The notes below the pieces were generated by a model that saw only the letters and a program-made list of their open reading frames with translations, searched no databases and was not told the DNA's origin. A program made the position numbers and the translations under genes. A stretch of 15,223 nucleotides of DNA, from positions 1 through 15,223 of the forward strand of contig DFJS01000097.1 of assembly GCA_002373165.1 (NCBI GenBank). The letters are read 5' to 3'. The DNA comes from Ruminococcus sp. UBA3665 (lineage in GTDB: Bacteria; Bacillota; Clostridia; Oscillospirales; Ruminococcaceae). Positions 6,700-13,232 of this stretch are shown here, piece by piece. Numbering within the stretch: position 1 is the first letter of the stretch; every line of letters begins with the position of its first letter.

Positions 6700-7323
6700 T
6701 TAAGAAAATGCCCTGACTGCCCTCTCTGCAATCGCCTTTGTTTCGGCCAGATTCAGGGCAGCATTCACAAAACCGCCCAAAAACGGAACACCCTTTGCAA
6801 GATTGATAATTCCTTTCTGGCCGAATTTTGTAATAAACCGGAATCCTAATTTCTGATTAATTTTTGTCAGAACTTTTCCGGGCAGTTTTTTCAGCATACT
6901 GACCGCCACTTTTTCCGTTGTCTTCACTCCGATTTGCTTGAAAATATTGCCGAGTTCGATATTCAGTAATACAGAATAAACCAGAGTTTTGACGGCATCA
7001 TCATGCAGGCGGTACCCGTGCATGACGGCAATGGCAGCAATCATGCGCATCTGCACATACATGGAAGAAGTCACATCCGCCGGAAGCGTAATCGGCAGTG
7101 TAATTAAACCGCCCAATCCGGTCAGGAAGCCTGTTGTCGCACATTTGGCAACCTGATTTTTAGTCAGGGCATCCACAGCTTTTGTTATATTCTGATTATT
7201 TTTAGAAAGATATTCTTTTGCCAGCTGATCTGCGGCCTGAGAACCGGGAAGTCCCTTCATGGCGTAATCATAGACTTTATCCAGAACTGCCTGACCTTTT
7301 GCCTCATTTTCCTGTACACTCAT
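6700..7323 (-). CDS. EcsC-family-like protein (207 aa)
   Basis: Residues 62-125 contain glycine-rich hydrophobic segments (TGFLTGLGGLITLPITLPAD) followed by a Met-rich helix and GYRLHDDAVKTLVYSVLL. Later KLGFRFITKFGQKG and VPFLGGFVNAALN follow. This order matches the EcsC family (named after the third gene of the Bacillus ecs ABC-transporter operon), whose biochemical role is unknown. The segments look membrane-associated rather than forming clear spanning helices. AGGAGA precedes the ATG. It follows argC by 18 bases and precedes argJ by 17, with no EcsAB-like transporter nearby, so its usual partners are missing here. Confidence 0.85.
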   Translation of the reverse strand: MSVQENEAKGQAVLDKVYDYAMKGLPGSQAADQLAKEYLSKNNQNITKAVDALTKNQVAKCATTGFLTGLGGLITLPITLPADVTSSMYVQMRMIAAIAVMHGYRLHDDAVKTLVYSVLLNIELGNIFKQIGVKTTEKVAVSMLKKLPGKVLTKINQKLGFRFITKFGQKGIINLAKGVPFLGGFVNAALNLAETKAIAERAVRAFS

Positions 7324-7341
7324 ATTATGCGCTTCTCCTGA

Positions 7342-8286
7342 TTAAAGCAGTCCTGTTGTTTCGTCAATACCCATCATGATATTCAGGCACTGTACCGCCG
7401 CGCCGGATGCGCCTTTTCCCAGATTATCCAGACGGGCACAGAGCAGAATTTGTTCATCATTGCCGAATGTAAAAATTTCCAGCTTATTCTGACCGCTGAG
7501 TGTATTCGATGCCAGGAAGAAAGATTTCTGTTCTTCAGAGGGCATCAGCGGATTGACAGAGACTAATTTTGCATCGGCATAATGTTCCTGATATGTTTCA
7601 TTTACCTGCTGAATGCTGATTTTTTTCTCCAGCATTCTGGTCTGAATCGGAACAGATACCACCATGCCGCTGTAATAATCGCAGATAATCGGATTAAACA
7701 TCGGCTTGCAGGTCAGTCCGGAGAACAGCTGCATTTCCGGCAGGTGCTTGTGCTGCTGGGAGAGTGCATACTGTCTGGGGGAATTAAATTCTTCGGGTTT
7801 TTCATCGCCTTCATACTGGGCAATGGCCTTTTTCCCCGCGCCGCTGTAACCGGAAGTGGCATAAGCAAATACAGGAAAATCGGCCGGAAGCAGACCATGT
7901 TTTACCATCGGATACAGCAGCGAGATAAAGCCGCTTGCATAGCATCCGGGAACGGCCGTCTGTCTGGAATCCACTAATTTCTGACGGAATTCCTTTGAAA
8001 GTTCCGGAAAACCGTAAGCCCATTCCGGGTTGGTTCTGTGTGCCGTAGAAGCATCGATCAGCCGGGTATTTCCTCCGGCGAGTGCAACCGCTTCACGGGC
8101 GGCATCATCGGGAAGGCATAAGAAAGTAAAATCAGCATCTGCCATAATTTCGGCGCGTTTTGCATTATTATGCCTGTCCTCTTCTGCGATTTTCAGCAGC
8201 TGAATATCTTCGCGTGTTTCCAGACGGCTGACAATTTTCAGGCCTGTTGTACCGGCCTGACCGTCGATATATACTTTTACGGACAT
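7342..8286 (-). CDS. argC: N-acetyl-gamma-glutamyl-phosphate reductase, uncommon short type
   Basis: NADPH-dependent reductase of N-acetylglutamyl phosphate, third step of the pathway. The dinucleotide loop GQAGTTG is at residues 9-15 and the catalytic Cys115 lies in VPGCYASGF. The sequence TRLIDASTAHR and WAYGFPEL between them, together with 314 residues, fits the uncommon ArgC family (the TIGR01851 type known from proteobacteria such as Rhizobium) better than the 340-residue type usual in Bacillus. That subgroup call is from memory of family patterns. The ATG shares its A with the TAA stop of the preceding membrane-protein gene (TAATG), so translation is likely coupled. Confidence 0.95.
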   Translation of the reverse strand: MSVKVYIDGQAGTTGLKIVSRLETREDIQLLKIAEEDRHNNAKRAEIMADADFTFLCLPDDAAREAVALAGGNTRLIDASTAHRTNPEWAYGFPELSKEFRQKLVDSRQTAVPGCYASGFISLLYPMVKHGLLPADFPVFAYATSGYSGAGKKAIAQYEGDEKPEEFNSPRQYALSQQHKHLPEMQLFSGLTCKPMFNPIICDYYSGMVVSVPIQTRMLEKKISIQQVNETYQEHYADAKLVSVNPLMPSEEQKSFFLASNTLSGQNKLEIFTFGNDEQILLCARLDNLGKGASGAAVQCLNIMMGIDETTGLL

Positions 8287-8513
8287 TATTTTTTATCCCC
8301 TTTATGATTCTCTTGTGAATTTTCTTCATCATCGGGATCTCTGGGGCATTTCCAGAGACTATAGACACAGCAGCCGACAAGGCAGAGCACTGCCCATACG
8401 GCAGAGGCCGCAAAATTATTAATCAGTTCACCGATGATGAATTCTCCGGCAATCCAGATTAGTACACTCAGGAAAGTCAGAGCAAAAATAAATTTAAACT
8501 GCCGTTTCCTCAT
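8286..8513 (-). CDS. Small two-helix membrane protein (75 aa)
   Basis: No family recognised. Residues 8-27 and about 34-54 are hydrophobic helices separated by a short acidic turn (GELINN); the first four residues are basic and the tail (about 56-75) is strongly charged and hydrophilic, CPRDPDDEENSQENHKGDKK. By the positive-inside rule the N-terminus is likely cytoplasmic. Three Cys (48, 49, 55) border the second helix. Its ATG overlaps the argH stop in ATGA and its stop overlaps the argC start, so it is locked translationally between two arginine genes; this is why I accept so short a reading frame. Function unknown. Confidence 0.8.
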   Translation of the reverse strand: MRKRQFKFIFALTFLSVLIWIAGEFIIGELINNFAASAVWAVLCLVGCCVYSLWKCPRDPDDEENSQENHKGDKK

Positions 8514-9895
8514 GATTTCTGAAAGCCGGCGAGTGCTTCACGCAGATTGGCAAGCTGAACTTTGACGGCATCCGGCGAAGGCGCACCATAGGATTTGCGT
8601 TCGCTGACACATGTTTCCAGAGCGATTGCCTGATAGACATCTTCTGTAAAGAGTCCGGTCATAGCCTGATATTCTTCCAGCGGAAGTGTTTCCAGCGTGA
8701 GATTTTTCTCAATACATTTTGCCACGAGTGTACCTGTAATTTTATAGGCATCCCGGAAGGGCATTCCCTTTTTGACGAGATAATCGGCGCAGTCAGTTGC
8801 ATTGATAAAGCCTCTTGCGGCGGCATTGCGCATATTTTCTTTGAGAACGCGCATTGTTTTCAGCATAGGAATAAATGTTTTCAGGCACAGTTCTGTATTA
8901 TCAATCGCATCGAAGACAGCTTCTTTGTCTTCCTGCATATCTTTGTTATACGCAAGGGGCAGACCTTTCATCATAGAAAGCAGTGTAATCAGATCGCCGT
9001 TGACTCTGCCGGTTTTGCCCCGGATTAATTCCGTCACATCAGGATTTTTCTTCTGCGGCATGATAGAAGAGCCTGTTGCATAGGCATCATCCAGTTCTAC
9101 AAATTTGAATTCCCAGGAACACCAGAGAATAATTTCTTCTGAAAATCTGGATAAATGCGTCATTAGAAGCGACAAAGCACAGCAGATTTCAATACAGAAA
9201 TCCCTATCGGAAACGCCGTCCAGACTGTTTTCCACAGGACAGCGGAAATTCAGCAGTTCAGCAGTCATCTGTCTGTTGATCGGATAAGTTGTCCCGGCGA
9301 GTGCGCCGCTTCCGAGGGGGCATTCATTCATTCTGTCAACAGCGTTTTCAATTCTCTGATAATCGCGTTTCAGCATCTGTGCATATGTCAGCAGATGATG
9401 TGCGAACGTGATTGGCTGTGCTCTTTGCAGGTGAGTATAGCCGGGCATAATTGTTTCTGTATGCTGTTCGGCAATGTTGCAGATTGTCCCGGCGAGTTCC
9501 AGAATTAATTTTTTGATATTCTGCATTTCGTCGCGCAGATATAATCTGATGTCAAGTGCCACCTGGTCATTCCGGGAACGTGCCGTATGCAGGCGTTTTC
9601 CTGTGCTGCCAAGGCGTTTTGTCAGTTCGGCTTCGACAAACATGTGAATATCTTCTGCATTGGGGTCGAATTCGAGCCTGCCGTTCTGAATATCCTCCAG
9701 AATTTCTTTCAGTCCTGCAATAATGGCTTCGCTTTCTGATTTTTCAATAATACCGCATTCGCCGAGCATAGCAGCATGTGCCATACTGCCGCGGATATCC
9801 TGTTCATACATTCTTGCATCGAAAGCAATTGATGAATTAAAAGCATTGACAGTTTCGTCAACTTCTTTTGAGAATCTTCCTGCCCAAAGTGCCAT
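8510..9895 (-). CDS. argH: Argininosuccinate lyase
   Basis: Last enzyme of the pathway, splitting argininosuccinate into arginine and fumarate; a tetramer of the fumarase/aspartase superfamily. HTARSRNDQ (103-111), GYTHLQRAQP (152-161, holding the catalytic His) and the superfamily signature GSSIMPQKKNP (275-285) are all intact. At 461 residues it is full length. An ATG at 9922 would add nine residues and begin within the intergenic hairpin, whereas GGAGG lies seven bases before the ATG at 9895, so I choose the latter. The 73-base gap before it, with a hairpin, is the widest in the operon. The stop overlaps the next gene in ATGA. Confidence 0.98.
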   Translation of the reverse strand: MALWAGRFSKEVDETVNAFNSSIAFDARMYEQDIRGSMAHAAMLGECGIIEKSESEAIIAGLKEILEDIQNGRLEFDPNAEDIHMFVEAELTKRLGSTGKRLHTARSRNDQVALDIRLYLRDEMQNIKKLILELAGTICNIAEQHTETIMPGYTHLQRAQPITFAHHLLTYAQMLKRDYQRIENAVDRMNECPLGSGALAGTTYPINRQMTAELLNFRCPVENSLDGVSDRDFCIEICCALSLLMTHLSRFSEEIILWCSWEFKFVELDDAYATGSSIMPQKKNPDVTELIRGKTGRVNGDLITLLSMMKGLPLAYNKDMQEDKEAVFDAIDNTELCLKTFIPMLKTMRVLKENMRNAAARGFINATDCADYLVKKGMPFRDAYKITGTLVAKCIEKNLTLETLPLEEYQAMTGLFTEDVYQAIALETCVSERKSYGAPSPDAVKVQLANLREALAGFQKS

Positions 9896-9917
9896 AAAAT
9901 TTCCTCCGGTGATAAAA

Positions 9918-9955
9918 TGCAAAGCAGGAGATTTAAAAAATCTCCCTGCTGTGCA
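9918..9955 (-). terminator. Long hairpin between the pentapeptide gene and argH
   Basis: Read on the minus strand, arms at 9950-9938 and 9934-9923 pair over 12 bp with one bulged base. Beyond one mismatch TGCA (9952-9955) pairs with TGCA (9918-9921). A moderately T-rich stretch (TTTTATC) follows. It could be an attenuator, a partial terminator lowering argH-to-argF output, or an RNA-processing/stability element. It is the only strong hairpin inside the operon. Confidence 0.5.
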
Positions 9956-9968
9956 GTATCGTAAATTT

Positions 9969-10448
9969 TCAAGAATTCTGTACTTCCATATAAGCCGAGA
10001 TCATATCTCTGACCGGAATGCCGTCAATCAAAGCATCTTCCCAGTCACAGTTATGGAACTGTACCCCTGCAAGAGAGCAGTTATGATATTCCGAATCGTT
10101 CATATTCAGGTTAGAAAACTTGACATTCTGCATACCGGAATGTTTAATTGCACTGCCGTACAGGTTGACATCTGTAAACACAGATTCTTTCATATCCGCG
10201 GCCTGATAGGAAGCGTGTTTCATGCCCAGATTGCGGAACTGTGCGTTTTCCATGGCGCACTCCTCAATGCGGCATTCACTGAAATTGGAATTGGAAACAG
10301 CTGTACAGTACAGATTGCTGTTATGGAAGACAGCACCATCCAGATCATTTTCATCGAATACAGCGTTTTTAAGATCCTGTCCGACAACATGTTTCTGTAT
10401 TTCCGCAGCTGTTTCTTCTTCCGGACGGGTGTTTTTTTCTTCTGTCAT
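9969..10448 (-). CDS. Pentapeptide-repeat protein (159 aa)
   Basis: From about residue 22 to 145 the sequence follows the pentapeptide rhythm A(D/N)LXX with F/L at every fifth position, for example LKNAVFDENDLDGAVF and MQNVKFSNLNMNDSEY, which folds as a right-handed four-sided beta helix. The first 20 residues are polar and acidic. The C-terminal DGIPVRDMISAYMEVQ caps the helix. No signal peptide or membrane segment, so probably cytoplasmic. GAGGTG lies five bases before the ATG. It is the second gene of the arg operon, 26 bases after argG. Some pentapeptide proteins mimic DNA and bind gyrase (Qnr, MfpA) but most have no known role; nothing here selects one. Confidence 0.9.
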   Translation of the reverse strand: MTEEKNTRPEEETAAEIQKHVVGQDLKNAVFDENDLDGAVFHNSNLYCTAVSNSNFSECRIEECAMENAQFRNLGMKHASYQAADMKESVFTDVNLYGSAIKHSGMQNVKFSNLNMNDSEYHNCSLAGVQFHNCDWEDALIDGIPVRDMISAYMEVQNS

Positions 10449-10474
10449 AATAACACCTCATTAGATAAGAAAAC

Positions 10475-11710
10475 TTATTTTTTTTCAGCGTTTCTTTTCT
10501 GTTCCAGTTTTGCTCTTACTTTAATCGGCAGTCCGAACAGATTAATAAAGCCTGCGCTGTCCTTCTGATCGTAAACTTCATCTGCATCGAATGTAGCAAC
10601 TTCTTCATCATACAGAGTATAAGGAGAAGTTACGCCGGCATTGATGATATTGCCTTTATAGAGTTTCAGGCGAACGTCACCTGTCACAGTTTTCTGTGTT
10701 TCGGTCACAAACGCACTCATAGCTTCTCTAAGCGGCGTATACCACTGACCGTTATAGACGATATCTGCAAACTTGATGCCGAGATACTGCTTTACTCTTG
10801 CAGTCTCTTTATCGATTGTGATAGTTTCCAGAACTTCGTGGGCATGGTACAGAATTGCACCGCCGGGAGTTTCATACACACCTCTGGACTTCATGCCGAC
10901 CAGTCTGTTTTCAACCAGGTCTGCAAGACCGATGCCGTTTTCGCCGCCGAGCTTATTCAATGTAGAAACAATTTCAGTACCGTTCATTTCTTTGCCGTCG
11001 ATGGCAGTCGGAACACCCTTTTCAAAATGAATTGTCACATAAGTAGGCTTGTCCGGAGCCTGAATGGGAGAAACGCCCATTTCCAGAAAACCGGGCTTTT
11101 CATACTGCGGTTCATTGGCAGGATCTTCTAGGTCAAGGCCTTCATGGGACAGATGCCAGATATTTTTATCTTTGGAATAATTTGTCTCTCTGTTAATTTT
11201 CAGCGGAATATTATGAGCTTCTGCATAATCGATTTCCTCGTCACGGGATTTCAGATTCCAGATTCTCCACGGAGCGATAATCTGCATATCCGGAGCGAAA
11301 GCCTTGATTGCCAGCTCGAAGCGGACCTGATCATTGCCTTTGCCTGTGCAGCCGTGGCAGATAGCATCTGCGCCTTCTTTGAGGGCGATTTCTGCAATTC
11401 TTTTTGCAATAATAGGACGTGCAAAAGAAGTACCCAGCATATATCTGTTTTCATAAATTGCGCCGGCCTGTACAGTCGGGAAGACATAATCTGTAATAAA
11501 TTCTTCTGTCAGGTCTTCAATATAGAGTTTGGAAGCACCTGTTTTCAGAGCTTTTTCTTCCAGCCCGTCCAGTTCGGTTCCCTGTCCTACATTACCGGAA
11601 ACAGCAATGACTTCGCAGTTATTGTAGTTTTCTTTCAGCCACGGAATAATGATAGAAGTATCCAGACCGCCGGAATATGCGAGTACGACTTTTTTAATTT
11701 CTTTTGCCAT
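10475..11710 (-). CDS. argG: Argininosuccinate synthase
   Basis: Condenses citrulline and aspartate with ATP to argininosuccinate, seventh step. The PP-loop AYSGGLDTS is at residues 11-19, followed by family motifs including the TGKGNDQVRFE citrulline/aspartate segment and YNGQWYTPLREA. The 411-residue length is normal. The frame is open to 11785, crossing the promoter, but AGGAGG stands ten bases before the ATG at 11710, which fixes the start. It is the first gene of the operon, directly after the consensus promoter and ARG-box-like site, so it should be the gene most tightly exposed to arginine control. Confidence 0.98.
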   Translation of the reverse strand: MAKEIKKVVLAYSGGLDTSIIIPWLKENYNNCEVIAVSGNVGQGTELDGLEEKALKTGASKLYIEDLTEEFITDYVFPTVQAGAIYENRYMLGTSFARPIIAKRIAEIALKEGADAICHGCTGKGNDQVRFELAIKAFAPDMQIIAPWRIWNLKSRDEEIDYAEAHNIPLKINRETNYSKDKNIWHLSHEGLDLEDPANEPQYEKPGFLEMGVSPIQAPDKPTYVTIHFEKGVPTAIDGKEMNGTEIVSTLNKLGGENGIGLADLVENRLVGMKSRGVYETPGGAILYHAHEVLETITIDKETARVKQYLGIKFADIVYNGQWYTPLREAMSAFVTETQKTVTGDVRLKLYKGNIINAGVTSPYTLYDEEVATFDADEVYDQKDSAGFINLFGLPIKVRAKLEQKRNAEKK

Positions 11711-11736
11711 GATAAAAAATCCTCCTGTAATATATA

Positions 11737-11763
11737 AGAAATGCACTGATATCATACATTTCT
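11737..11763 (-). promoter_or_regulatory. Leader hairpin / possible operator in the argG 5' UTR
   Basis: AGAAATGCA (11737-11745) and TACATTTCT (11755-11763) pair over nine bases with one G-U; the centre contains the palindrome TGATATCA. It begins within a few bases of the predicted transcription start and ends before the AGGAGG, so it could protect the mRNA end or act as a second half-site for an arginine repressor. Which is correct cannot be told. Confidence 0.45.
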
Positions 11764-11773
11764 GATTAGTTTT

Positions 11774-11802
11774 ATTATACACCATCCGTCACATAATGTC
11801 AA
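11774..11802 (-). promoter_or_regulatory. Consensus sigma-A promoter of the arg operon
   Basis: TTGACA (11802-11797) and TATAAT (11779-11774) on the minus strand are 17 bases apart. Start is expected near 11767, giving a leader of about 56 bases to argG. No comparable promoter was noticed between the genes downstream, which supports one long transcript through argF. Confidence 0.88.
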
Positions 11803-11808
11803 GGGTTT

Positions 11809-11828
11809 TTTGCATAAATATGCATAAA
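11809..11828. promoter_or_regulatory. ARG-box-like palindrome upstream of the arg promoter
   Basis: TGCATA-AA-TATGCA (11811-11824) is a perfect inverted repeat, and TGCATAAA occurs twice ten bases apart (11811-11818 and 11821-11828). ArgR/AhrC boxes are AT-rich 18-20 bp palindromes, and the TGCAT half-site resembles ARG boxes described in Gram-positive bacteria. It lies immediately upstream of the -35, centred near -50. Identification as an arginine operator rests on motif and context; no argR is in the window. Confidence 0.6.
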
Positions 11829-11836
11829 GTTTTTAT

Positions 11837-11876
11837 GTCTGCCGGGGTCTGAAAAAGCAAATATTTATTTGCAGAC
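11837..11876. repeat. Nested inverted repeats in the arg-spo0A divergent spacer
   Basis: GTCTGC (11837-11842) and GCAGAC (11871-11876) are perfect inverted complements and enclose GCAAATA-TT-TATTTGC (11857-11872), itself a perfect palindrome overlapping the outer right arm. It lies between the arg promoter and the 0A box. Function unknown; protein-binding site and chance AT-rich symmetry are both possible. Confidence 0.4.
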
Positions 11877-11929
11877 AAAAAACCGCATGTTTTGGGCTTT
11901 TTCCGGCTGTCACAGAAAATTCAAAAAAT

Positions 11930-11936
11930 TTCGACA
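11930..11936 (-). promoter_or_regulatory. 0A box (Spo0A binding site)
   Basis: TTCGACA on the plus strand is the exact complement of TGTCGAA, the consensus 0A box bound by phosphorylated Spo0A. It lies 20 bases upstream of the proposed -35 of the spo0A-like gene, fitting autoregulation. A seven-base match can occur by chance, so the position in front of spo0A is the main support. It is far (about 130 bases) from the arg promoter. Confidence 0.6.
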
Positions 11937-11956
11937 CGTTTCGTTTTGGTTCGCTC

Positions 11957-11985
11957 TTGCCCTTCCTGCTAGTTTATGATAACAT
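11957..11985 (+). promoter_or_regulatory. Probable sigma-A promoter of the spo0A-like gene
   Basis: TTGCCC (11957-11962) and TAACAT (11980-11985) are 17 bases apart. Each hexamer departs from consensus at two or more positions, as expected of an activated promoter. Start would fall near 11992, at the foot of a strong leader hairpin. No convincing sigma-H promoter was recognised. Confidence 0.5.
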
Positions 11986-11991
11986 AAGAAG

Positions 11992-12027
11992 TGCAGGGGA
12001 TGAGTATATTTAATACTTTTCTCTGCA
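11992..12027 (+). ncRNA. Stem-loop at the 5' end of the spo0A leader
   Basis: Bases 11992-12000 pair with 12019-12027 over nine positions (two G-U). After a small bulge, AGTAT (12003-12007) pairs with ATACT (12013-12017) around a five-base loop. It would form the very start of the transcript and leave an unstructured A/T-rich stretch up to the ribosome binding site. A 5' stabilising or regulatory hairpin is likely; no known riboswitch class is recognised. Confidence 0.5.
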
Positions 12028-12074
12028 ACATATTCTAAAATTCTAATCTAATAATTAAAAAAGGAGCCAGCACT

Positions 12075-12866
12075 ATGCATGAGAAAATCAAAGTATTAAT
12101 TGGCGACGATACTGTTGACTATGGTATTACAACTGCCAGTTCTCTGAGAGGCTACGGACTGTATGCCATTACACGCCGCAAAGACGGAAATGTCGTATTC
12201 AACACAATTGTAGAGGAGGAACCGGATGTTGTAATTATCGACAGCGTCATGCCGCATATGGATGCCATCGAGCTGATTCAGCGTGTCAAATCGCAGTGCG
12301 ATTTCTTCCCGGCATTTATTATTACATCAGCTTATGACAATCCGTTTGTAGAAAAGCAGATCATGACCCTGGGCGCAGCCTATTATATGCTTAAACCGTT
12401 CAATGTTTCTACTTTAGCTGAACGCATTCTTGCTCTGACCACACCGCACCCCAGAACCGAACAGGAAGAAAATCTGGAAATTGTTGTGACAGACATGATT
12501 CATCAGCTTGGCGTTCCGGCACATATCAAGGGCTATCATTATTTAAGAACTTCTATTATTCTTTCTATTGAAACACCCGAACTGCTGGACAGCGTGACAA
12601 AGCTGCTGTACCCCACGGTAGCGCAGAAATTCAATACTACTTCTTCCAGAGTAGAACGCGCCATCCGTCACGCAATTGAGATTGCATGGGACAGGGGTGA
12701 TCTGGATATTTTGAATTCATTTTTTGGCTATACCGTTAACACATGCAAGGGGAAACCCACTAATTCTGAATTTATTGCCCTGCTGACAGACAAACTGCGC
12801 TTACAGCTGAAAACCGGCCGTATTGCAAAGGCAGATTTTTTAAAAAACTATTCTAAAATAGGCTGA
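12075..12866 (+). CDS. spo0A: Spo0A-type sporulation response regulator
   Basis: Master response regulator of entry into sporulation. The receiver domain (1-122) keeps the acid pocket Asp11/Asp12, phospho-acceptor Asp56 (VIIDSVMP), Thr84 and Lys107 (MLKPF), so it should be phosphorylatable. The Spo0A DNA-binding domain (about 145-245) is near-canonical: LGVPAHIKGYHYLR, LLYPTVAQKFNTTSSRVERA, IRHAIEIAWDRG and GKPTNSEFIA. A linker rich in Thr, Pro and Glu joins them. The 263 residues match the family. AAGGAG precedes the ATG. The receiver is more divergent than the output domain. It lies divergent to the arg operon and not beside spoIVB, its usual neighbour; a second paralogue elsewhere cannot be excluded. 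It converges on the next gene with eight bases between stops and no clear terminator. Confidence 0.93.
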   Translation: MHEKIKVLIGDDTVDYGITTASSLRGYGLYAITRRKDGNVVFNTIVEEEPDVVIIDSVMPHMDAIELIQRVKSQCDFFPAFIITSAYDNPFVEKQIMTLGAAYYMLKPFNVSTLAERILALTTPHPRTEQEENLEIVVTDMIHQLGVPAHIKGYHYLRTSIILSIETPELLDSVTKLLYPTVAQKFNTTSSRVERAIRHAIEIAWDRGDLDILNSFFGYTVNTCKGKPTNSEFIALLTDKLRLQLKTGRIAKADFLKNYSKIG

Positions 12867-12874
12867 GTGCAAAA

Positions 12875-13144
12875 TCAGTCTACAGGGTTTGCAACTTTAT
12901 CGCACAGTTCGTCATACTTGGAAGCATTTAATTTTGCGGCATCGTTGACAAGATAGTCTGTGCCGCGGTATGCCTGAAAACGGAACGGCGGATTATAGCT
13001 GATATTCACATAATCCCCGTCCACTTCCAGGATAATTTCCAGCTGTTCCGGCAGGACAGTACCGTATTTCTTTTTTGTATAAAAAATATACGCATTAATT
13101 TCTTCCTGCGGCAGAGTGCCGCCCTTTACCGTGACTTGAAACAT
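12875..13144 (-). CDS. Conserved hypothetical small protein (89 aa)
   Basis: No family firmly recognised. The protein begins MFQVTVKGGTLPQEEINAYIFY, continues through a strand-rich middle (LEIILEVDGDYVNISY) to PPFRFQAYRGTDYLVNDAAKLNASKYDELCDKV. It is soluble, one-domain in size, without signal peptide. The frame is open upstream to 13231, which would run through its own promoter; AAGGGAG nine bases before the ATG at 13144 fixes the start. It has its own promoter at 13181-13209 and diverges from the ABC-F gene. It ends eight bases from the spo0A stop on the opposite strand, so transcripts may overlap. No functional link to either neighbour is visible. Confidence 0.8.
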   Translation of the reverse strand: MFQVTVKGGTLPQEEINAYIFYTKKKYGTVLPEQLEIILEVDGDYVNISYNPPFRFQAYRGTDYLVNDAAKLNASKYDELCDKVANPVD

Positions 13145-13180
13145 AAATTCTGCTCCCTTCCTGAATCTGTATTTTGTATC

Positions 13181-13209
13181 ATTATAACATATTTTATTAA
13201 AAAAAGCAA
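13181..13209 (-). promoter_or_regulatory. Sigma-A promoter of the 89-residue gene
   Basis: TTGCTT (13209-13204) and TATAAT (13186-13181) on the minus strand are 17 bases apart. Transcription would start near 13174, about 30 bases before the ATG at 13144. Confidence 0.75.
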
Positions 13210-13232
13210 GTGTTTTTCTGCATTTTTGCAAA

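Noticed and set aside
9969..10448. Pentapeptide protein as a fluoroquinolone-resistance (Qnr) gene
   Set aside because: The repeat is irregular, the length is shorter than Qnr, and the arginine-operon context gives no support for gyrase protection.
11144..11737. 197-codon plus-strand ORF opposite the start of argG
   Set aside because: Covers argG active-site codons on the other strand and runs into the arg leader; no promoter or ribosome binding site.
11711..11785. Longer argG start at 11785
   Set aside because: Would place coding sequence across the -10 and leader hairpin; AGGAGG sits before the ATG at 11710 and the protein then aligns with the normal N-terminus.
11837..12060. Known riboswitch or T-box in the arg-spo0A spacer
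   Set aside because: Several hairpins are present but no T-box sequence or other class-specific core could be recognised.
13145..13231. Longer start for the 89-aa protein at 13231
   Set aside because: The extension runs through a TTGCTT/TATAAT promoter and has no ribosome binding site.
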